This document shows positions 1-9,468 of a stretch of DNA of 64,000 nt, in pieces; position 1 is the first letter of the stretch, and each line of letters opens with the position of its first letter. A program made the position numbers and the translations under genes. The stretch comes from Neobacillus sp. Marseille-Q6967 (lineage in GTDB: Bacteria; Bacillota; Bacilli; Bacillales; Cytobacillaceae), in contig NZ_CAMGZB010000001.1 of NCBI RefSeq assembly GCF_946151075.1, positions 2,222,001 through 2,286,000 on the forward strand. Reading direction: 5' to 3'. The notes under the pieces are model-generated. The model saw only the letters and a list, made by a program, of their open reading frames with translations. It had not been told where the DNA came from and ran no database searches.

Positions 1-68
1 TGAAAGTATTATTCAAAACACCTGCAATTAAAAGAATCCTATTGAAAAAGTCTACTCAACTCTCGTAG
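1..68 (+). CDS. possible C-terminal tail of an upstream gene (partial)
   Basis: Frame 3 is open from the window edge and ends at a TAG at 66-68. It would encode 21 lysine-rich residues, which would suit the basic tail of an upstream glycosyltransferase or polymerase. The stretch is too short to identify, and the frame could be open by chance. It is listed because the flippase gene starts about 100 bases later on the same strand. Confidence 0.25.
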   Translation, partial: KVLFKTPAIKRILLKKSTQLS

Positions 69-172
69 GTGTAAAGTTAAGAGAAAATAGTTTGTTTAAG
101 GAGATGTTTCCTAGGGAGCTAATATGGCTAAATTTTAAAGTAAAACTAACCTTGTATGAAAAGGGATTAAAA

Positions 173-1714
173 ATGAGAAGTATAAATTCTATAAAAAATA
201 TAACCATTAGTATAACGACACAAATAATAATAATTCTTCTTGGATTCATTTCGAGGAAAGTATTTCTAGATAGCTTGGGAACGGATTATCTAGGAGTAAA
301 CGGAATACTTACAAATGTTTTATCCATGATCGCATTAGTAGAAAGTGGAATAGGTACTTGCATAACCTACTTCCTTTATAAGCCTTTAGCGGAGAACGAT
401 AAGCCTAAAATTATAGCACTAATACAATTGTATAAAAAAGCTTACCGTACTTTGGCAGTTGTTGTATTACTTCTAAGTGTTGCTTTTTATCCATTTTTAG
501 ATGACATAATGAAAGGTACCGAGGGTGTATCTTACATTGGTATTGCGTACTTTATTTTTGTAGTAAAAAATATGATTTCATATTTTAATGCGCACAAAGT
601 TGCCTTAATTGTTGCAGACCAGAGTGAATATGTTTTAACTAGAATCAATATTTTTTTTCACATACTTTCTACTATTTCTAAAATAATAGTTTTAGTTTTA
701 ACAAAAAACTATTTACTGTTTTTATTGATAGAGATAGTCATTCATTTGAAGCAAACTATTTATAATAGTTGGATTGTGGAGAAAAAGTATAATTATATTA
801 AAACAAAAGAAAAATATTTTATTAAGAAAAATGAAAAGGAAGAACTGGTAAAAAATGTTAAGGCCTCTTTTCTCCACAATTTAGGTACTTACGCCGTTTT
901 TGGAACTGATAATATTTTGATATCCTCATTTATAGGTGTTGTTACCGTTGGCCTTTATTCCAATTATTTGATGGTAATAGCTCAACTAGGTTCTCTTTTA
1001 AATCCTATATTGGGAGGTATTAATGCTAGTGTAGGCAACTTGGTTGCTAAAGAGGGAAATCATAAAACGTATTCTGTTTTTGAGGTAATTTATTTAATGA
1101 ATTTTTGGTTGTATTCAATTGGAGTAATATTCTTATATAACATATTAGAACCGCTCCTCAATATTTGGCTTGGAAAAGGATATTTATTGGATTCTCTCAC
1201 ATTTATGGTGCTTTTAATTAATTTTTATATAACAGGTATGAGGATTTCTATTATTACTTTTAAACTTACTGGTGGAATTTTTGCCCAGGATAAGTATATG
1301 CCATTACTTGAAGCTGTAATAAATTTAGGAACCTCATTATTATTGGTAAACTATTTAGGGCTATCTGGCATCTTTATCGGTACAACTATTAGCACTCTTA
1401 GTATCGTATTCTGGAATGCACCACGTTTAGTATTTAAGCACATTTTTAATAAGAGTGTGAAGCTGTATTTTCAAAAATATATATACTTTGCTCTATTAAC
1501 AATAATAACATGTTTTATTACCACTAAAATTTGTAATTACGTAGTTATAGATAACAGTTTTATTTCTTTAGTCATAAAGGGAATCTTATGTTTAATAGTC
1601 CCAAATGTAATATATTTAGGGCTGTTTTACAAGAAATCAGAATTTCAATATATAAAAAATTTTATTGGGAAAATTCCCTTTTTAGTAAAAGTAAGGGTAA
1701 GGTCCCAAATTTAA
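173..1714 (+). CDS. Wzx-type polysaccharide flippase (MATE/MOP superfamily)
   Basis: A 513-residue integral membrane protein with about 12-14 hydrophobic segments. It starts with the MRSINSIKN / FISRKVFLDSLGTDYLGVNG pattern typical of oligosaccharide flippases that move undecaprenyl-linked repeat units across the membrane. The start at 173 is preferred because AAGGGA lies just upstream and the conserved N-terminus begins there; an in-frame ATG at 92 would add 27 atypical residues. The gene heads a run of glycosyltransferase genes on the same strand, as expected for a Wzx/Wzy glycan locus. No Wzy polymerase is visible in the window. The family call is firm; the substrate is unknown. Confidence 0.88.
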   Translation: MRSINSIKNITISITTQIIIILLGFISRKVFLDSLGTDYLGVNGILTNVLSMIALVESGIGTCITYFLYKPLAENDKPKIIALIQLYKKAYRTLAVVVLLLSVAFYPFLDDIMKGTEGVSYIGIAYFIFVVKNMISYFNAHKVALIVADQSEYVLTRINIFFHILSTISKIIVLVLTKNYLLFLLIEIVIHLKQTIYNSWIVEKKYNYIKTKEKYFIKKNEKEELVKNVKASFLHNLGTYAVFGTDNILISSFIGVVTVGLYSNYLMVIAQLGSLLNPILGGINASVGNLVAKEGNHKTYSVFEVIYLMNFWLYSIGVIFLYNILEPLLNIWLGKGYLLDSLTFMVLLINFYITGMRISIITFKLTGGIFAQDKYMPLLEAVINLGTSLLLVNYLGLSGIFIGTTISTLSIVFWNAPRLVFKHIFNKSVKLYFQKYIYFALLTIITCFITTKICNYVVIDNSFISLVIKGILCLIVPNVIYLGLFYKKSEFQYIKNFIGKIPFLVKVRVRSQI

Positions 1715-1825
1715 AGGGTAATTTTATTTGCCTCTATATAATCGAAAATATCTCAAAATTCATCTATGATAATGCAATAAACCTTGGGGTTTTTACCTAC
1801 TTAAAAGAAGGATAGGGTTAAAATA

Positions 1826-2935
1826 ATGATAAAGAAAGTTGTATTTGTACTTGACCGAATGGTAATGGGGGGGGTTGAAATACTGCTACTAGATATATTA
1901 AATAGTCTTGATCCCCAAAAGTATAATATAACAGTCGTCACTTTGTTTGACGGTGGAGAGTTGAAACATGAGTTACCAAAGATGGTAAAGCATGTTTTTT
2001 TATTTAAAAAGCAATATAAAGGTATTTATAGAGTGTTACGCTTCATTAGTCCCCGCTTTTTTTACAATAAACTGATAAATGAGGAGTATGATGTTGAAAT
2101 ATCTTTCAAAACAGGAATGCCTGAAAAAATTGTAGCAGCTTCCCGAAATCCTCAATCCAAGAAAATAGCTTGGATCCATGGTGATATGGAATTTCAGAAT
2201 TATGGGCTGGAAAGTCATGTAACGACAAAAAAGCAAACGGAGTGCTATAACAAATTTGATCGCATCATTACTGTCTCGGAAAAATGTAAAAACGCGTTTT
2301 TAAATGTAACGAAAACAGAAACATCCGTTGAAAAAATATATAATGCGATAAAACCTGAAAAAATAGTAAAGAAATTGAATGAAGATCAATCTATATCTAT
2401 GGATAAAAATATGATAAATCTAATCACAATCGCTCGACTACATAAGGATAAAGGGATTGATAGATTAATTAGAGCATTTTCAAAAGGTTATAAAAATAAC
2501 AATAAGCTGCGATTGTATATTATCGGAGATGGCCCTGAAGAAAATAATCTTAAAAAACTGACTCAAGAACTTAAAATAAACAGTGCAGTTTACTTTCTGG
2601 GGAAACAATTAAATCCATATATATATTTAAGTGAGTCAAGTATTTATATTCACCCATCTATAAATGAATCTTTTGGCATCGTCTTACTTGAAGCACTGTA
2701 TTTAGGTCTCCCCGTAGTATCAACAAAATGTGGTGGACCAGAAGAAATACTGGATCATGGAAAATATGGGTTACTAGTAGAAAATTCACAAGAAGGTTTA
2801 AATGAGGCATTGATTAAAATTGCAGAAAATCATGAACAGATTCTTAAATTTAAAAATGTATCAAAATTACGGGCTAATGAATTTGTAATGAATGTCATGA
2901 TGGCACAGGTTATTGGATTAATTAATGACAAATAA
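1826..2935 (+). CDS. glycosyltransferase family 4 (GT-B fold)
   Basis: 369 residues with a two-Rossmann GT-B layout. The N-terminal half carries the glycine-rich acceptor-side loop (MVMGGVEILLLDIL). The C-terminal half has the GT4 donor-binding pattern: IARLHKDKGIDRLI, then IGDGPEENNL, then NESFGIVLLEALYLGLPVV with the E-x7-E motif and CGGPEE. It probably adds a sugar from a nucleotide donor to the lipid-linked repeat unit on the cytoplasmic face. It lies 111 bases after the flippase and 24 bases before three GT2 genes. Donor and linkage cannot be read from sequence. Confidence 0.9.
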   Translation: MIKKVVFVLDRMVMGGVEILLLDILNSLDPQKYNITVVTLFDGGELKHELPKMVKHVFLFKKQYKGIYRVLRFISPRFFYNKLINEEYDVEISFKTGMPEKIVAASRNPQSKKIAWIHGDMEFQNYGLESHVTTKKQTECYNKFDRIITVSEKCKNAFLNVTKTETSVEKIYNAIKPEKIVKKLNEDQSISMDKNMINLITIARLHKDKGIDRLIRAFSKGYKNNNKLRLYIIGDGPEENNLKKLTQELKINSAVYFLGKQLNPYIYLSESSIYIHPSINESFGIVLLEALYLGLPVVSTKCGGPEEILDHGKYGLLVENSQEGLNEALIKIAENHEQILKFKNVSKLRANEFVMNVMMAQVIGLINDK

Positions 2936-2959
2936 ATGTATTATTAAGGGAAGGAAGAC

Positions 2960-3967
2960 ATGAAAGACAATACTTTAGTATCAGTAATAATACCAGTCTA
3001 CAATGCGGAAAATTACTTATCAAAGTGTATTGAAAGTATCCTTAACCAATCACTCTCTTCATTCGAGTTGATTCTAATAAATGATGGTTCAACCGATAAC
3101 AGTGGTCAAATTTGCAAGGCCTATGCTTTGAAGGACAAAAGAATAAAAGTAATACAAATTGAAAATCACGGACCAGGATATGCACGAAATATTGGATTAC
3201 AAAACGCTGGAGGGGAATATATCCAATTTACAGACAGTGATGATACATTGCCAACAAACTTCTTGGAAGTAATGGTTTATCGTATGGAACAAGAAAGTGC
3301 TGATTTGGTGGTTTGTGGAAGTAAAATTGTAAAAAATAATAGTGTGATATACAAAAATACAGTCGAAGAATTATTCAGATTTCAAAAAAAACCGTTAATT
3401 GAATCCTTTGTTCATTTACTAGAAAAAGGGCTAGCTTATTCTCCGTGGAACAAATTATATCGTAAAGACCTTATACAAAATAACAAAATTCGTTTTGGAA
3501 CAGATTTTAATTTAGGTGAAGATGCACTATTTAACATCTCATATATAAAGAATTCAAAAAAAATTTCGTTTGAAGATCGTGTATATTATGAATATCATCA
3601 AATAGATGGAAGCCTTGTCAATAGGTTTTATCCTAATAAGTATGAAATACAAGCTTTACTTTATTTAAATTTGAAGAAATTAGTTGAAGAATTGAAAGGT
3701 ATCAATTCCAATGAAAGTATATATCTTTACTATCAATATGAATTTACTTTTGTCTTTATCAATTATTATTTGCCAGACTGCCCAATGAACTCAACAGATA
3801 GGAAAAAAATGATAAATACAATCATTCAAGATGATATAGTACAAGAAATCTTCAAGACGCCTAACCAGCGGAGTAATTTGCAGAAAATTATTAGAGCGCT
3901 TGTGCTACTCAAAAACGCAACAATAATGGATATTTTTTTAAGAGCTTTTAGAAGGAGATATATCTAA
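2960..3967 (+). CDS. glycosyltransferase family 2 (GT-A fold)
   Basis: 335 residues. The N-terminal GT2 domain shows VSVIIPVYNAENYL, then LINDGSTDNSG and the metal-binding DSDD within YIQFTDSDD, all in the first ~95 residues. A later WNKLYR / GEDALFN segment recurs in the next two genes. An AGGGAAGGAAG ribosome binding site precedes the ATG. One base separates its stop from the next ATG, so it is probably translationally coupled. It is one of three adjacent paralogues of similar length and architecture, which suggests tandem duplication and divergence. Confidence 0.92.
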   Translation: MKDNTLVSVIIPVYNAENYLSKCIESILNQSLSSFELILINDGSTDNSGQICKAYALKDKRIKVIQIENHGPGYARNIGLQNAGGEYIQFTDSDDTLPTNFLEVMVYRMEQESADLVVCGSKIVKNNSVIYKNTVEELFRFQKKPLIESFVHLLEKGLAYSPWNKLYRKDLIQNNKIRFGTDFNLGEDALFNISYIKNSKKISFEDRVYYEYHQIDGSLVNRFYPNKYEIQALLYLNLKKLVEELKGINSNESIYLYYQYEFTFVFINYYLPDCPMNSTDRKKMINTIIQDDIVQEIFKTPNQRSNLQKIIRALVLLKNATIMDIFLRAFRRRYI

Positions 3968-3968
3968 A

Positions 3969-4985
3969 ATGAAGTCTAAAATTACACCCCTTCTATCTAT
4001 AATTATTCCTGTATTTAATGCTAAGAATTACCTTAAACGATGCGTAGAATCTGTTCTAAATCAAAGTTTTAAAGATTTTGAATTAATACTTGTTAATGAT
4101 GGATCGACTGATGGCAGTAGTGAAATTTGTGATTTCTATAGTGAGTGTGATGAACGTATTCAAGTTCATCATTTAAGAAATGGAGGTCCATCAAGGGCGC
4201 GTAATCACGGTATGGAACAGGCAAAGGGTAAATATATTACCTTTATTGATGCAGATGATTATGTAAATAACTATTTTTCCAATACTGCAAATAAAGTTAG
4301 TTTAAATGATTATGACTTAATTGTTGTACCTTTTAGTATAGTAAATACAAACGAAAAACCTATTCAGTTCTATCAATATAAAGAAAAATCGTTTTCGAAG
4401 AATGAAAAGAAAGAAGAGTTTTTAAGAGTAATTTGGCTGGGTGAACCTTTGTTCGGTAGTTGTTGGAATAAATGGTATAAGAAATCAATTATTTGTAAAA
4501 ACAATCTAAGGTTTAATAATGATTTTTATATCGCAGAAGATTACCTGTTTAATTTGCATTTTTATCGTGAGTGCCAATCGGCCGTTTTAGTTAGTTTTCC
4601 TTATTATCACTACGTAAAACATGATAATAGTGTGACTTCCAGAATCTATTATAATCGTTTTGAAATTGCGAAAACGGTATATGTAGAATCATTAAAGTTA
4701 TTAGGTGATGTAAATATCAACGATCAAGAATCCCGATCTTTTGTGGAAGAAGCATACCTAAGTGGGGTTCTTAGAGCGATGTTTGATATGGTAAAGACGG
4801 AAAACAAACTAACCTTTAAATATAAAATTTTAGAATTAAAAAAGTATATAAGTGATAAGGAAGTTCGTACTCTCTTGGATAATAAAACATATAATTTCAA
4901 CCGATGGGCTTTTTTCTGTTTAAAGTATCAGCTGCCGATTTTTTATTATTCCTTATTTAGAATTAGAAACTTATTGAAAGGCTGA
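3969..4985 (+). CDS. glycosyltransferase family 2
   Basis: 338 residues. The GT2 motifs are IIPVFNAKNYL, LVNDGSTDGSS and the metal-binding DADD (FIDADDYV). A WNKWYKK / AEDYLFN block parallels the preceding and following genes. The start codon follows the previous stop almost directly, and a GAAGGAGATAT site inside the previous gene supplies the ribosome binding site. It is part of a GT4-GT2-GT2-GT2 run that probably assembles one repeat unit. Confidence 0.92.
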   Translation: MKSKITPLLSIIIPVFNAKNYLKRCVESVLNQSFKDFELILVNDGSTDGSSEICDFYSECDERIQVHHLRNGGPSRARNHGMEQAKGKYITFIDADDYVNNYFSNTANKVSLNDYDLIVVPFSIVNTNEKPIQFYQYKEKSFSKNEKKEEFLRVIWLGEPLFGSCWNKWYKKSIICKNNLRFNNDFYIAEDYLFNLHFYRECQSAVLVSFPYYHYVKHDNSVTSRIYYNRFEIAKTVYVESLKLLGDVNINDQESRSFVEEAYLSGVLRAMFDMVKTENKLTFKYKILELKKYISDKEVRTLLDNKTYNFNRWAFFCLKYQLPIFYYSLFRIRNLLKG

Positions 4986-4989
4986 CCAT

Positions 4990-6021
4990 ATGAGGAGTCC
5001 TAAGATTAGTATTATTGTTACCATTTTTCAAGTTGAAGAGTATTTAGAGCGCTGTATCCAGTCTGTCCTTAATCAAACATTTAAGGATTTTGAATTAATC
5101 TTAGTGGATAATGGGTCGACTGATGGATCTTCAAAAATTTGCAATCAGTACAAGAAAAAAGACGGAAGAATTAAGTTTGTTCAAAAAAATCATGGGTCGA
5201 TTGCTTCTGGACGAAATTTTGGTTTAAAACATGCAACAGGAGAGTATATACAGTTTATGGATGCGGATGACTTTATGGCTCATGATATGTTAGAAAAAAT
5301 GTATCATACCATTTTTCAAAGGAATTCGGATTTAATTACCTGTGGTTATAAAAAAATGTATGTAAATGAAAACGATGAAGAGTACTTTGTTAATTGTGAA
5401 GTGGAGGACCGAATTTATAACAAAGAAGAATTCTTACCGGTTTGCGCCAAATATTGTGAGAATTTTATCCTTTATTTTGTATGGAACAAACTTTATCGTG
5501 CCGACATTATCAGAAGTAATGATATTAGGTTTGATGAGTCGATTACACGAAGTGAAGATGTTCTTTTTAATTTCGAATTTATAAAGAATTCTAATCGTTT
5601 TATTTTCATTAAGGAATCTCTTTATATTTATAATCGTTCTAATGTAAATTCAACATCCAAGGGCTTTCAAATTCAGGATGTAGAGATGCAGGGTATAACT
5701 TATGACAGAATTCGTGACTACCTTAGTAAACAAGGCGTCTATCAAAGCAACGAGCGCCATCTAGAACACCAATATGCAGTTACAATGTTTTCTCTTATTG
5801 CTCAAGCTTATATAACTAGCTTGAAAGTATCAAATAAAGTAAGACAGAATTATATAAAAAGTATTTTGGATAATAGGCGAACACAAAAAGCATTGCAATA
5901 CTATTCAAATAGCGGCTTCTTAACAAATATCATTAAATATAAATTGTATAAATCGATATCTACTACAGATCTTATTTTTAAAATTTATTTCTTGCTAAAG
6001 AAAGGAAAGCTTATAGATTAA
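4990..6021 (+). CDS. glycosyltransferase family 2
   Basis: 343 residues, the third member of the tandem GT2 set. Motifs are IIVTIFQVEEYLERC, LVDNGSTDGSS (Asn replaces the usual Asp after LVD), QFMDADDFM and WNKLYRADIIRSN. The last 21 bases of the gene form the left arm of an intrinsic terminator, so this gene ends the first transcription unit. Acceptor and donor sugars are unknown. Confidence 0.92.
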   Translation: MRSPKISIIVTIFQVEEYLERCIQSVLNQTFKDFELILVDNGSTDGSSKICNQYKKKDGRIKFVQKNHGSIASGRNFGLKHATGEYIQFMDADDFMAHDMLEKMYHTIFQRNSDLITCGYKKMYVNENDEEYFVNCEVEDRIYNKEEFLPVCAKYCENFILYFVWNKLYRADIIRSNDIRFDESITRSEDVLFNFEFIKNSNRFIFIKESLYIYNRSNVNSTSKGFQIQDVEMQGITYDRIRDYLSKQGVYQSNERHLEHQYAVTMFSLIAQAYITSLKVSNKVRQNYIKSILDNRRTQKALQYYSNSGFLTNIIKYKLYKSISTTDLIFKIYFLLKKGKLID

Positions 6022-6040
6022 GCTTTCCTTTTTATTTTTG
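6001..6040 (+). terminator. intrinsic terminator overlapping the GT2 stop codon
   Basis: The arms AAGGAAAGCTTA and TAAGCTTTCCTT flank a short loop that contains the stop codon, followed by TTTTTATTTTT. It separates the glycosyltransferase genes from the CDP-sugar genes. Confidence 0.85.
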
Positions 6041-6075
6041 AACAAGTATTTAATTTAGGAATGGAGGAAATAGGA

Positions 6076-6873
6076 ATGAAAGTTGTTATTTTAGCAGGGG
6101 GCTTTGGAACTCGGATTAGTGAAGAAAGTCACTTGAAACCTAAACCGATGATTGAAATAGGAGGTAAACCAATTCTCTGGCATATTATGAAATATTATTC
6201 TTCGTTTGGCTACAATGATTTTATTATCTGCTGTGGCTATAAGCAGTATGCTATAAAGGAGTTTTTTGCTGATTATTACTTACACATGTCAGATGTAACA
6301 TTTGATTTTACAGCCTCAAACAAAATGGTTGTTCATAATAATAATACGGAGCCATGGAAAGTTACGCTAATCGACACAGGTCTTAATACCATGACAGGCG
6401 GGCGTATTAAAAGAGTGAAGGACTATATTGGTAATGAGCCCTTTATGCTAACTTACGGTGACGGGGTATCCAATGTTGATATCGATGGGTTAGTACAGTT
6501 CCATAAATATAGTGGGAAAATGGCTACCGTTACGGCAATACAACCAGGAGGCCGTTTTGGGATGCTGGATATCGATAAAGAAGAACGGATTAATAATTTT
6601 AAAGAAAAATCTAAAGAAGATGGCGGCTGGATCAACGGAGGCTTTATGCTACTAAATCCAGAAGTTATTGATTACATTGATGGTGATTCAACAGTTTTCG
6701 AAAATGAACCATTAGAAACTTTAGCCAGGATAGGAGAATTACAGGCTTATAGACACTATGGATTTTGGCAGTGTATGGATACAATGCGAGATAAAGAATT
6801 ATTAGAAAACCTATGGAAAAACGGAAAAGCTCCATGGAAAGTGTGGGATTATGTTGAACTTTTACAAAGGTAA
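6076..6873 (+). CDS. rfbF: glucose-1-phosphate cytidylyltransferase
   Basis: 265 residues. It makes CDP-glucose from CTP and glucose 1-phosphate. The nucleotidyltransferase signature VVILAGGFGTRISEES followed by KPKPMIEIGGKPILWHIM, the GYKQYAIKEFF segment and the GDGVSNVD motif identify RfbF rather than the dTDP-specific RmlA. The ATG at 6076 has GGAGG at the right distance; the upstream in-frame ATG at 6061 overlaps that ribosome binding site. The stop overlaps the start of the next gene by 23 bases. This is step one of the CDP-6-deoxyhexose cassette. Confidence 0.95.
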   Translation: MKVVILAGGFGTRISEESHLKPKPMIEIGGKPILWHIMKYYSSFGYNDFIICCGYKQYAIKEFFADYYLHMSDVTFDFTASNKMVVHNNNTEPWKVTLIDTGLNTMTGGRIKRVKDYIGNEPFMLTYGDGVSNVDIDGLVQFHKYSGKMATVTAIQPGGRFGMLDIDKEERINNFKEKSKEDGGWINGGFMLLNPEVIDYIDGDSTVFENEPLETLARIGELQAYRHYGFWQCMDTMRDKELLENLWKNGKAPWKVWDYVELLQR

Positions 6874-7930
6874 GAAGATATTTGTGACAGGGCATACTGG
6901 TTTTAAAGGAACATGGCTATGTAAAATGCTTATTAATTCGGGGGCTAAAGTCACTGGTTATGCCTTGAATCCCCCAACTGAACCGAATTTGTTTTCACTT
7001 AGCGGAGTTGAGAACCAAATGACTTCTATTATTGGGGATATTAGAGATTTAAAATTGATGAAGCAGGCTTTCGATGATGCAGAACCAGAGATAGCGATTC
7101 ATCTTGCTGCACAGCCTATTGTGAGAGATTCATATAGCGATCCACATTATACTTACGAAACAAACGTTATGGGAACAGTAAACTTTCTTGAATGTGTACG
7201 GGGAAGTAAAACCGTAAAATCTGTCCTAAACGTGACAACAGATAAAGTGTATCAAAATAATGAATGGGAATGGGGATATAGAGAAATTGATAAGCTAAAT
7301 GGCTATGACCCTTATTCTAATAGTAAATCTTGCTCCGAAATTATAACCCAGTGTTATAAAAACTCTTTCTTTTCTAATAAGGATATTTCTATATCGACTG
7401 CAAGAGCAGGAAATGTAATTGGTGGAGGAGATTTCGCGAATGATCGTATTATTCCAGATTGTATAAGGGCAGCAATGAATAAAGAAACGATTATTATAAG
7501 GAATCCCTCTTCAATCAGACCATATCAACATGTTTTAGAGCCGCTTAACGCTTACTTATTAATTATTGAAAAACAATTTCTGAATAAAAAATACGAAGGT
7601 TTTTATAATGTTGGACCCAATGAAAATGACTGTGTATCAACAGAAACATTGACCGATTTATTTTGTGAGGTATGGGGAGAAGGCTTACTTTGGGTAAATC
7701 AGTCAGATGGAGGCCCACATGAAGCCAATTTTTTAAAATTGGACTGCTCAAAAATAAAAAAGACAATTGGATGGGAACCGAGATGGAATATCGAAAAGGC
7801 CATCGAGAAAACAGTCGAATGGACAAGAGTATATATCAATAACGGGAAAATAGCCCAAATGATGGATGCCCAAATTTTAGAGTTTATGGAACATAATAAA
7901 CATGAGTATTCAAAAATGATGGTCAGGTGA
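6851..7930 (+). CDS. rfbG: CDP-glucose 4,6-dehydratase
   Basis: 359 residues of the extended SDR family. It converts CDP-glucose to CDP-4-keto-6-deoxyglucose. The NAD-binding motif is TGHTGFKGTWL near the start; NVTTDKVYQN and YDPYSNSK (the catalytic Tyr-x3-Lys) follow. The RPYQHVLEPL segment is typical of RfbG. It overlaps rfbF, and its end abuts the next gene, so the cassette is one tight operon. Confidence 0.95.
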   Translation: MLNFYKGKKIFVTGHTGFKGTWLCKMLINSGAKVTGYALNPPTEPNLFSLSGVENQMTSIIGDIRDLKLMKQAFDDAEPEIAIHLAAQPIVRDSYSDPHYTYETNVMGTVNFLECVRGSKTVKSVLNVTTDKVYQNNEWEWGYREIDKLNGYDPYSNSKSCSEIITQCYKNSFFSNKDISISTARAGNVIGGGDFANDRIIPDCIRAAMNKETIIIRNPSSIRPYQHVLEPLNAYLLIIEKQFLNKKYEGFYNVGPNENDCVSTETLTDLFCEVWGEGLLWVNQSDGGPHEANFLKLDCSKIKKTIGWEPRWNIEKAIEKTVEWTRVYINNGKIAQMMDAQILEFMEHNKHEYSKMMVR

Positions 7931-7935
7931 TAGAA

Positions 7936-8856
7936 ATGAAAAAAGCTTTAGTTACAGGGGCAAATGGATATATAGGAAGTTCGCTCATTAAAGAATTACA
8001 AAAGAATAATATCGAAGTAATAGCAGTGGTAAGGAACAGGGACTCGAGGATTGATACTCTCCCGGATAATGTAAAAATTGTATACTGTGAGCTTGACTCT
8101 ATCTCTTCTTTAAATGAGTTAATCCAAGATCGAGATATTGACGTTTTTTATCATTTAGCTTGGCAGGGAACTAGCGGTAGTGAGAGAGCCAATTACCAAT
8201 TACAGTTATTAAATGCCCAATATGCTTGTGACAGTGCCGTGGCAGCAAAGAACTTAAACTGTAAAAAGTTAATTTGTACTGGAACGATTACAGAAAGAAT
8301 AGCAGAAAACATACTAAATATCGATGTGAAGGCCGAGAATACAATTTATGGTATTGCTAAACATACCACACATTGTCTATTGGAGGTTTTATGTGAAAAA
8401 CTTGAATTGCCGTTGGTATGGGCCAGATTGTCAAACATTTATGGCGGCCACAATTTAACAGGTAATATTATTAGTTATACTCTTCAAGAATTACAAAAAG
8501 GCAATAAACCTTCGTTTTCCAAAGCGGAACAACCATACGATTTAATGTATATAAAAGATGCAGCTAGAGCGTTATATCTTCTGGGCAAAGGAGATACAAG
8601 AGAAGCTTGTTATTTTATTGGAAGTGGTTCCCCGCGTATATTGAAAGAGTATCTTTTAGCTATTAAGGATGTTTACGGACATGATTCTGAACTTGGACTT
8701 GGGGAAAAACCTGAGGACGGTTTGAAATATGATGTAGATTGGTTTGATACAACCGATTTAGTGAGGGATACTGGATTTACTACCGAAAATACTTTTGAGC
8801 ATAATATAAAAGAAACTATTCTTGAAATGGATGGAGTTAAAGTGCAAATGATCTAA
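7936..8856 (+). CDS. NAD-dependent epimerase/reductase acting on a CDP-4-keto sugar
   Basis: 306 residues. The Rossmann motif TGANGYIGSSL and the catalytic YGIAK (Tyr-x3-Lys) mark an extended SDR. By position it probably reduces the 4-keto group of the CDP-6-deoxy sugar, as abequose/paratose synthases do. The ATG at 7936 is chosen because AGGTGA lies 5 bases upstream; a GTG at 7927 is the alternative. No rfbH-like 3-dehydratase is present, so a 3,6-dideoxy product is not expected. The exact stereochemistry cannot be told. Confidence 0.8.
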   Translation: MKKALVTGANGYIGSSLIKELQKNNIEVIAVVRNRDSRIDTLPDNVKIVYCELDSISSLNELIQDRDIDVFYHLAWQGTSGSERANYQLQLLNAQYACDSAVAAKNLNCKKLICTGTITERIAENILNIDVKAENTIYGIAKHTTHCLLEVLCEKLELPLVWARLSNIYGGHNLTGNIISYTLQELQKGNKPSFSKAEQPYDLMYIKDAARALYLLGKGDTREACYFIGSGSPRILKEYLLAIKDVYGHDSELGLGEKPEDGLKYDVDWFDTTDLVRDTGFTTENTFEHNIKETILEMDGVKVQMI

Positions 8857-8871
8857 AGGGGGGTTATTCAA

Positions 8872-9429
8872 ATGTTCCAAAAGTTTTTATTTGAGGAATT
8901 AGATTTAAAAGGGGCATATTTGATTAAGCCTTTTGTAGCACATGATGAAAGAGGTCATTTTATTAAAGATTATTCCGAAGAGGTATTTAAAGAGAATGGG
9001 CTTGAACATGAGTTAAAAGAAGTATTTTATACCAGCTCTGAAAGAGGTGTTATTAGAGCAATTCATTTTCAAAGAGTAAAAGAACAAGCTAAATTGGTCC
9101 GTTGTATAACAGGGAAAATATATGATGTCATTGTCGATTTAAGAAAAACCTCACCAACTTATGGAAAGTGGCGAGGTTTTTATCTTTCTGGCGAGACTAA
9201 TGAATCCATCTATGTTCCTGAAAATTTTGGGCATGGATATCTGGTGATTGAACCATCCATTGTTTCTTATAAATGTTCTGAAAAGTTTTATGGGGAGTTT
9301 GACGATGGAATTATGTGGGATGACCCCGAATTAAGAATAAATTGGCCCTTAGATTTAGTAGAGAATAAAATTATACTTTCTGATAAGGATAAGAATCTCC
9401 AGAGTTTTAGAGAGTTTAATGAAAAGTAA
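8872..9429 (+). CDS. RmlC-like sugar-nucleotide 3,5-epimerase (cupin)
   Basis: 185 residues, the usual RmlC length. Family landmarks include VAHDERGHF, the IRAIHFQ strand where RmlC has RGLHYQ, GHGYLVIEPS, and the C-terminal GIMWDDPELRINWP. In this cassette it probably epimerises CDP-4-keto-6-deoxyglucose at C5 or C3/C5 before or after the reductase step, although the family is best known for dTDP-rhamnose synthesis. AAGGGGGG upstream is a strong ribosome binding site. No rmlA, rmlB or rmlD is in the window, which argues against dTDP-rhamnose here. Confidence 0.82.
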   Translation: MFQKFLFEELDLKGAYLIKPFVAHDERGHFIKDYSEEVFKENGLEHELKEVFYTSSERGVIRAIHFQRVKEQAKLVRCITGKIYDVIVDLRKTSPTYGKWRGFYLSGETNESIYVPENFGHGYLVIEPSIVSYKCSEKFYGEFDDGIMWDDPELRINWPLDLVENKIILSDKDKNLQSFREFNEK

Positions 9430-9468
9430 TAATTCATATGAAATATACTAAAGAGGTGCAATAACTTA

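Noticed and set aside
1588..1815. 75-codon frame overlapping the end of the flippase gene
   Set aside because: It mostly overlaps the flippase in another frame and has no ribosome binding site or family features.
6076..9429. dTDP-rhamnose operon because of the RmlC-like gene
   Set aside because: The first enzyme is the CDP-specific RfbF and the second RfbG; rmlA, rmlB and rmlD are missing.
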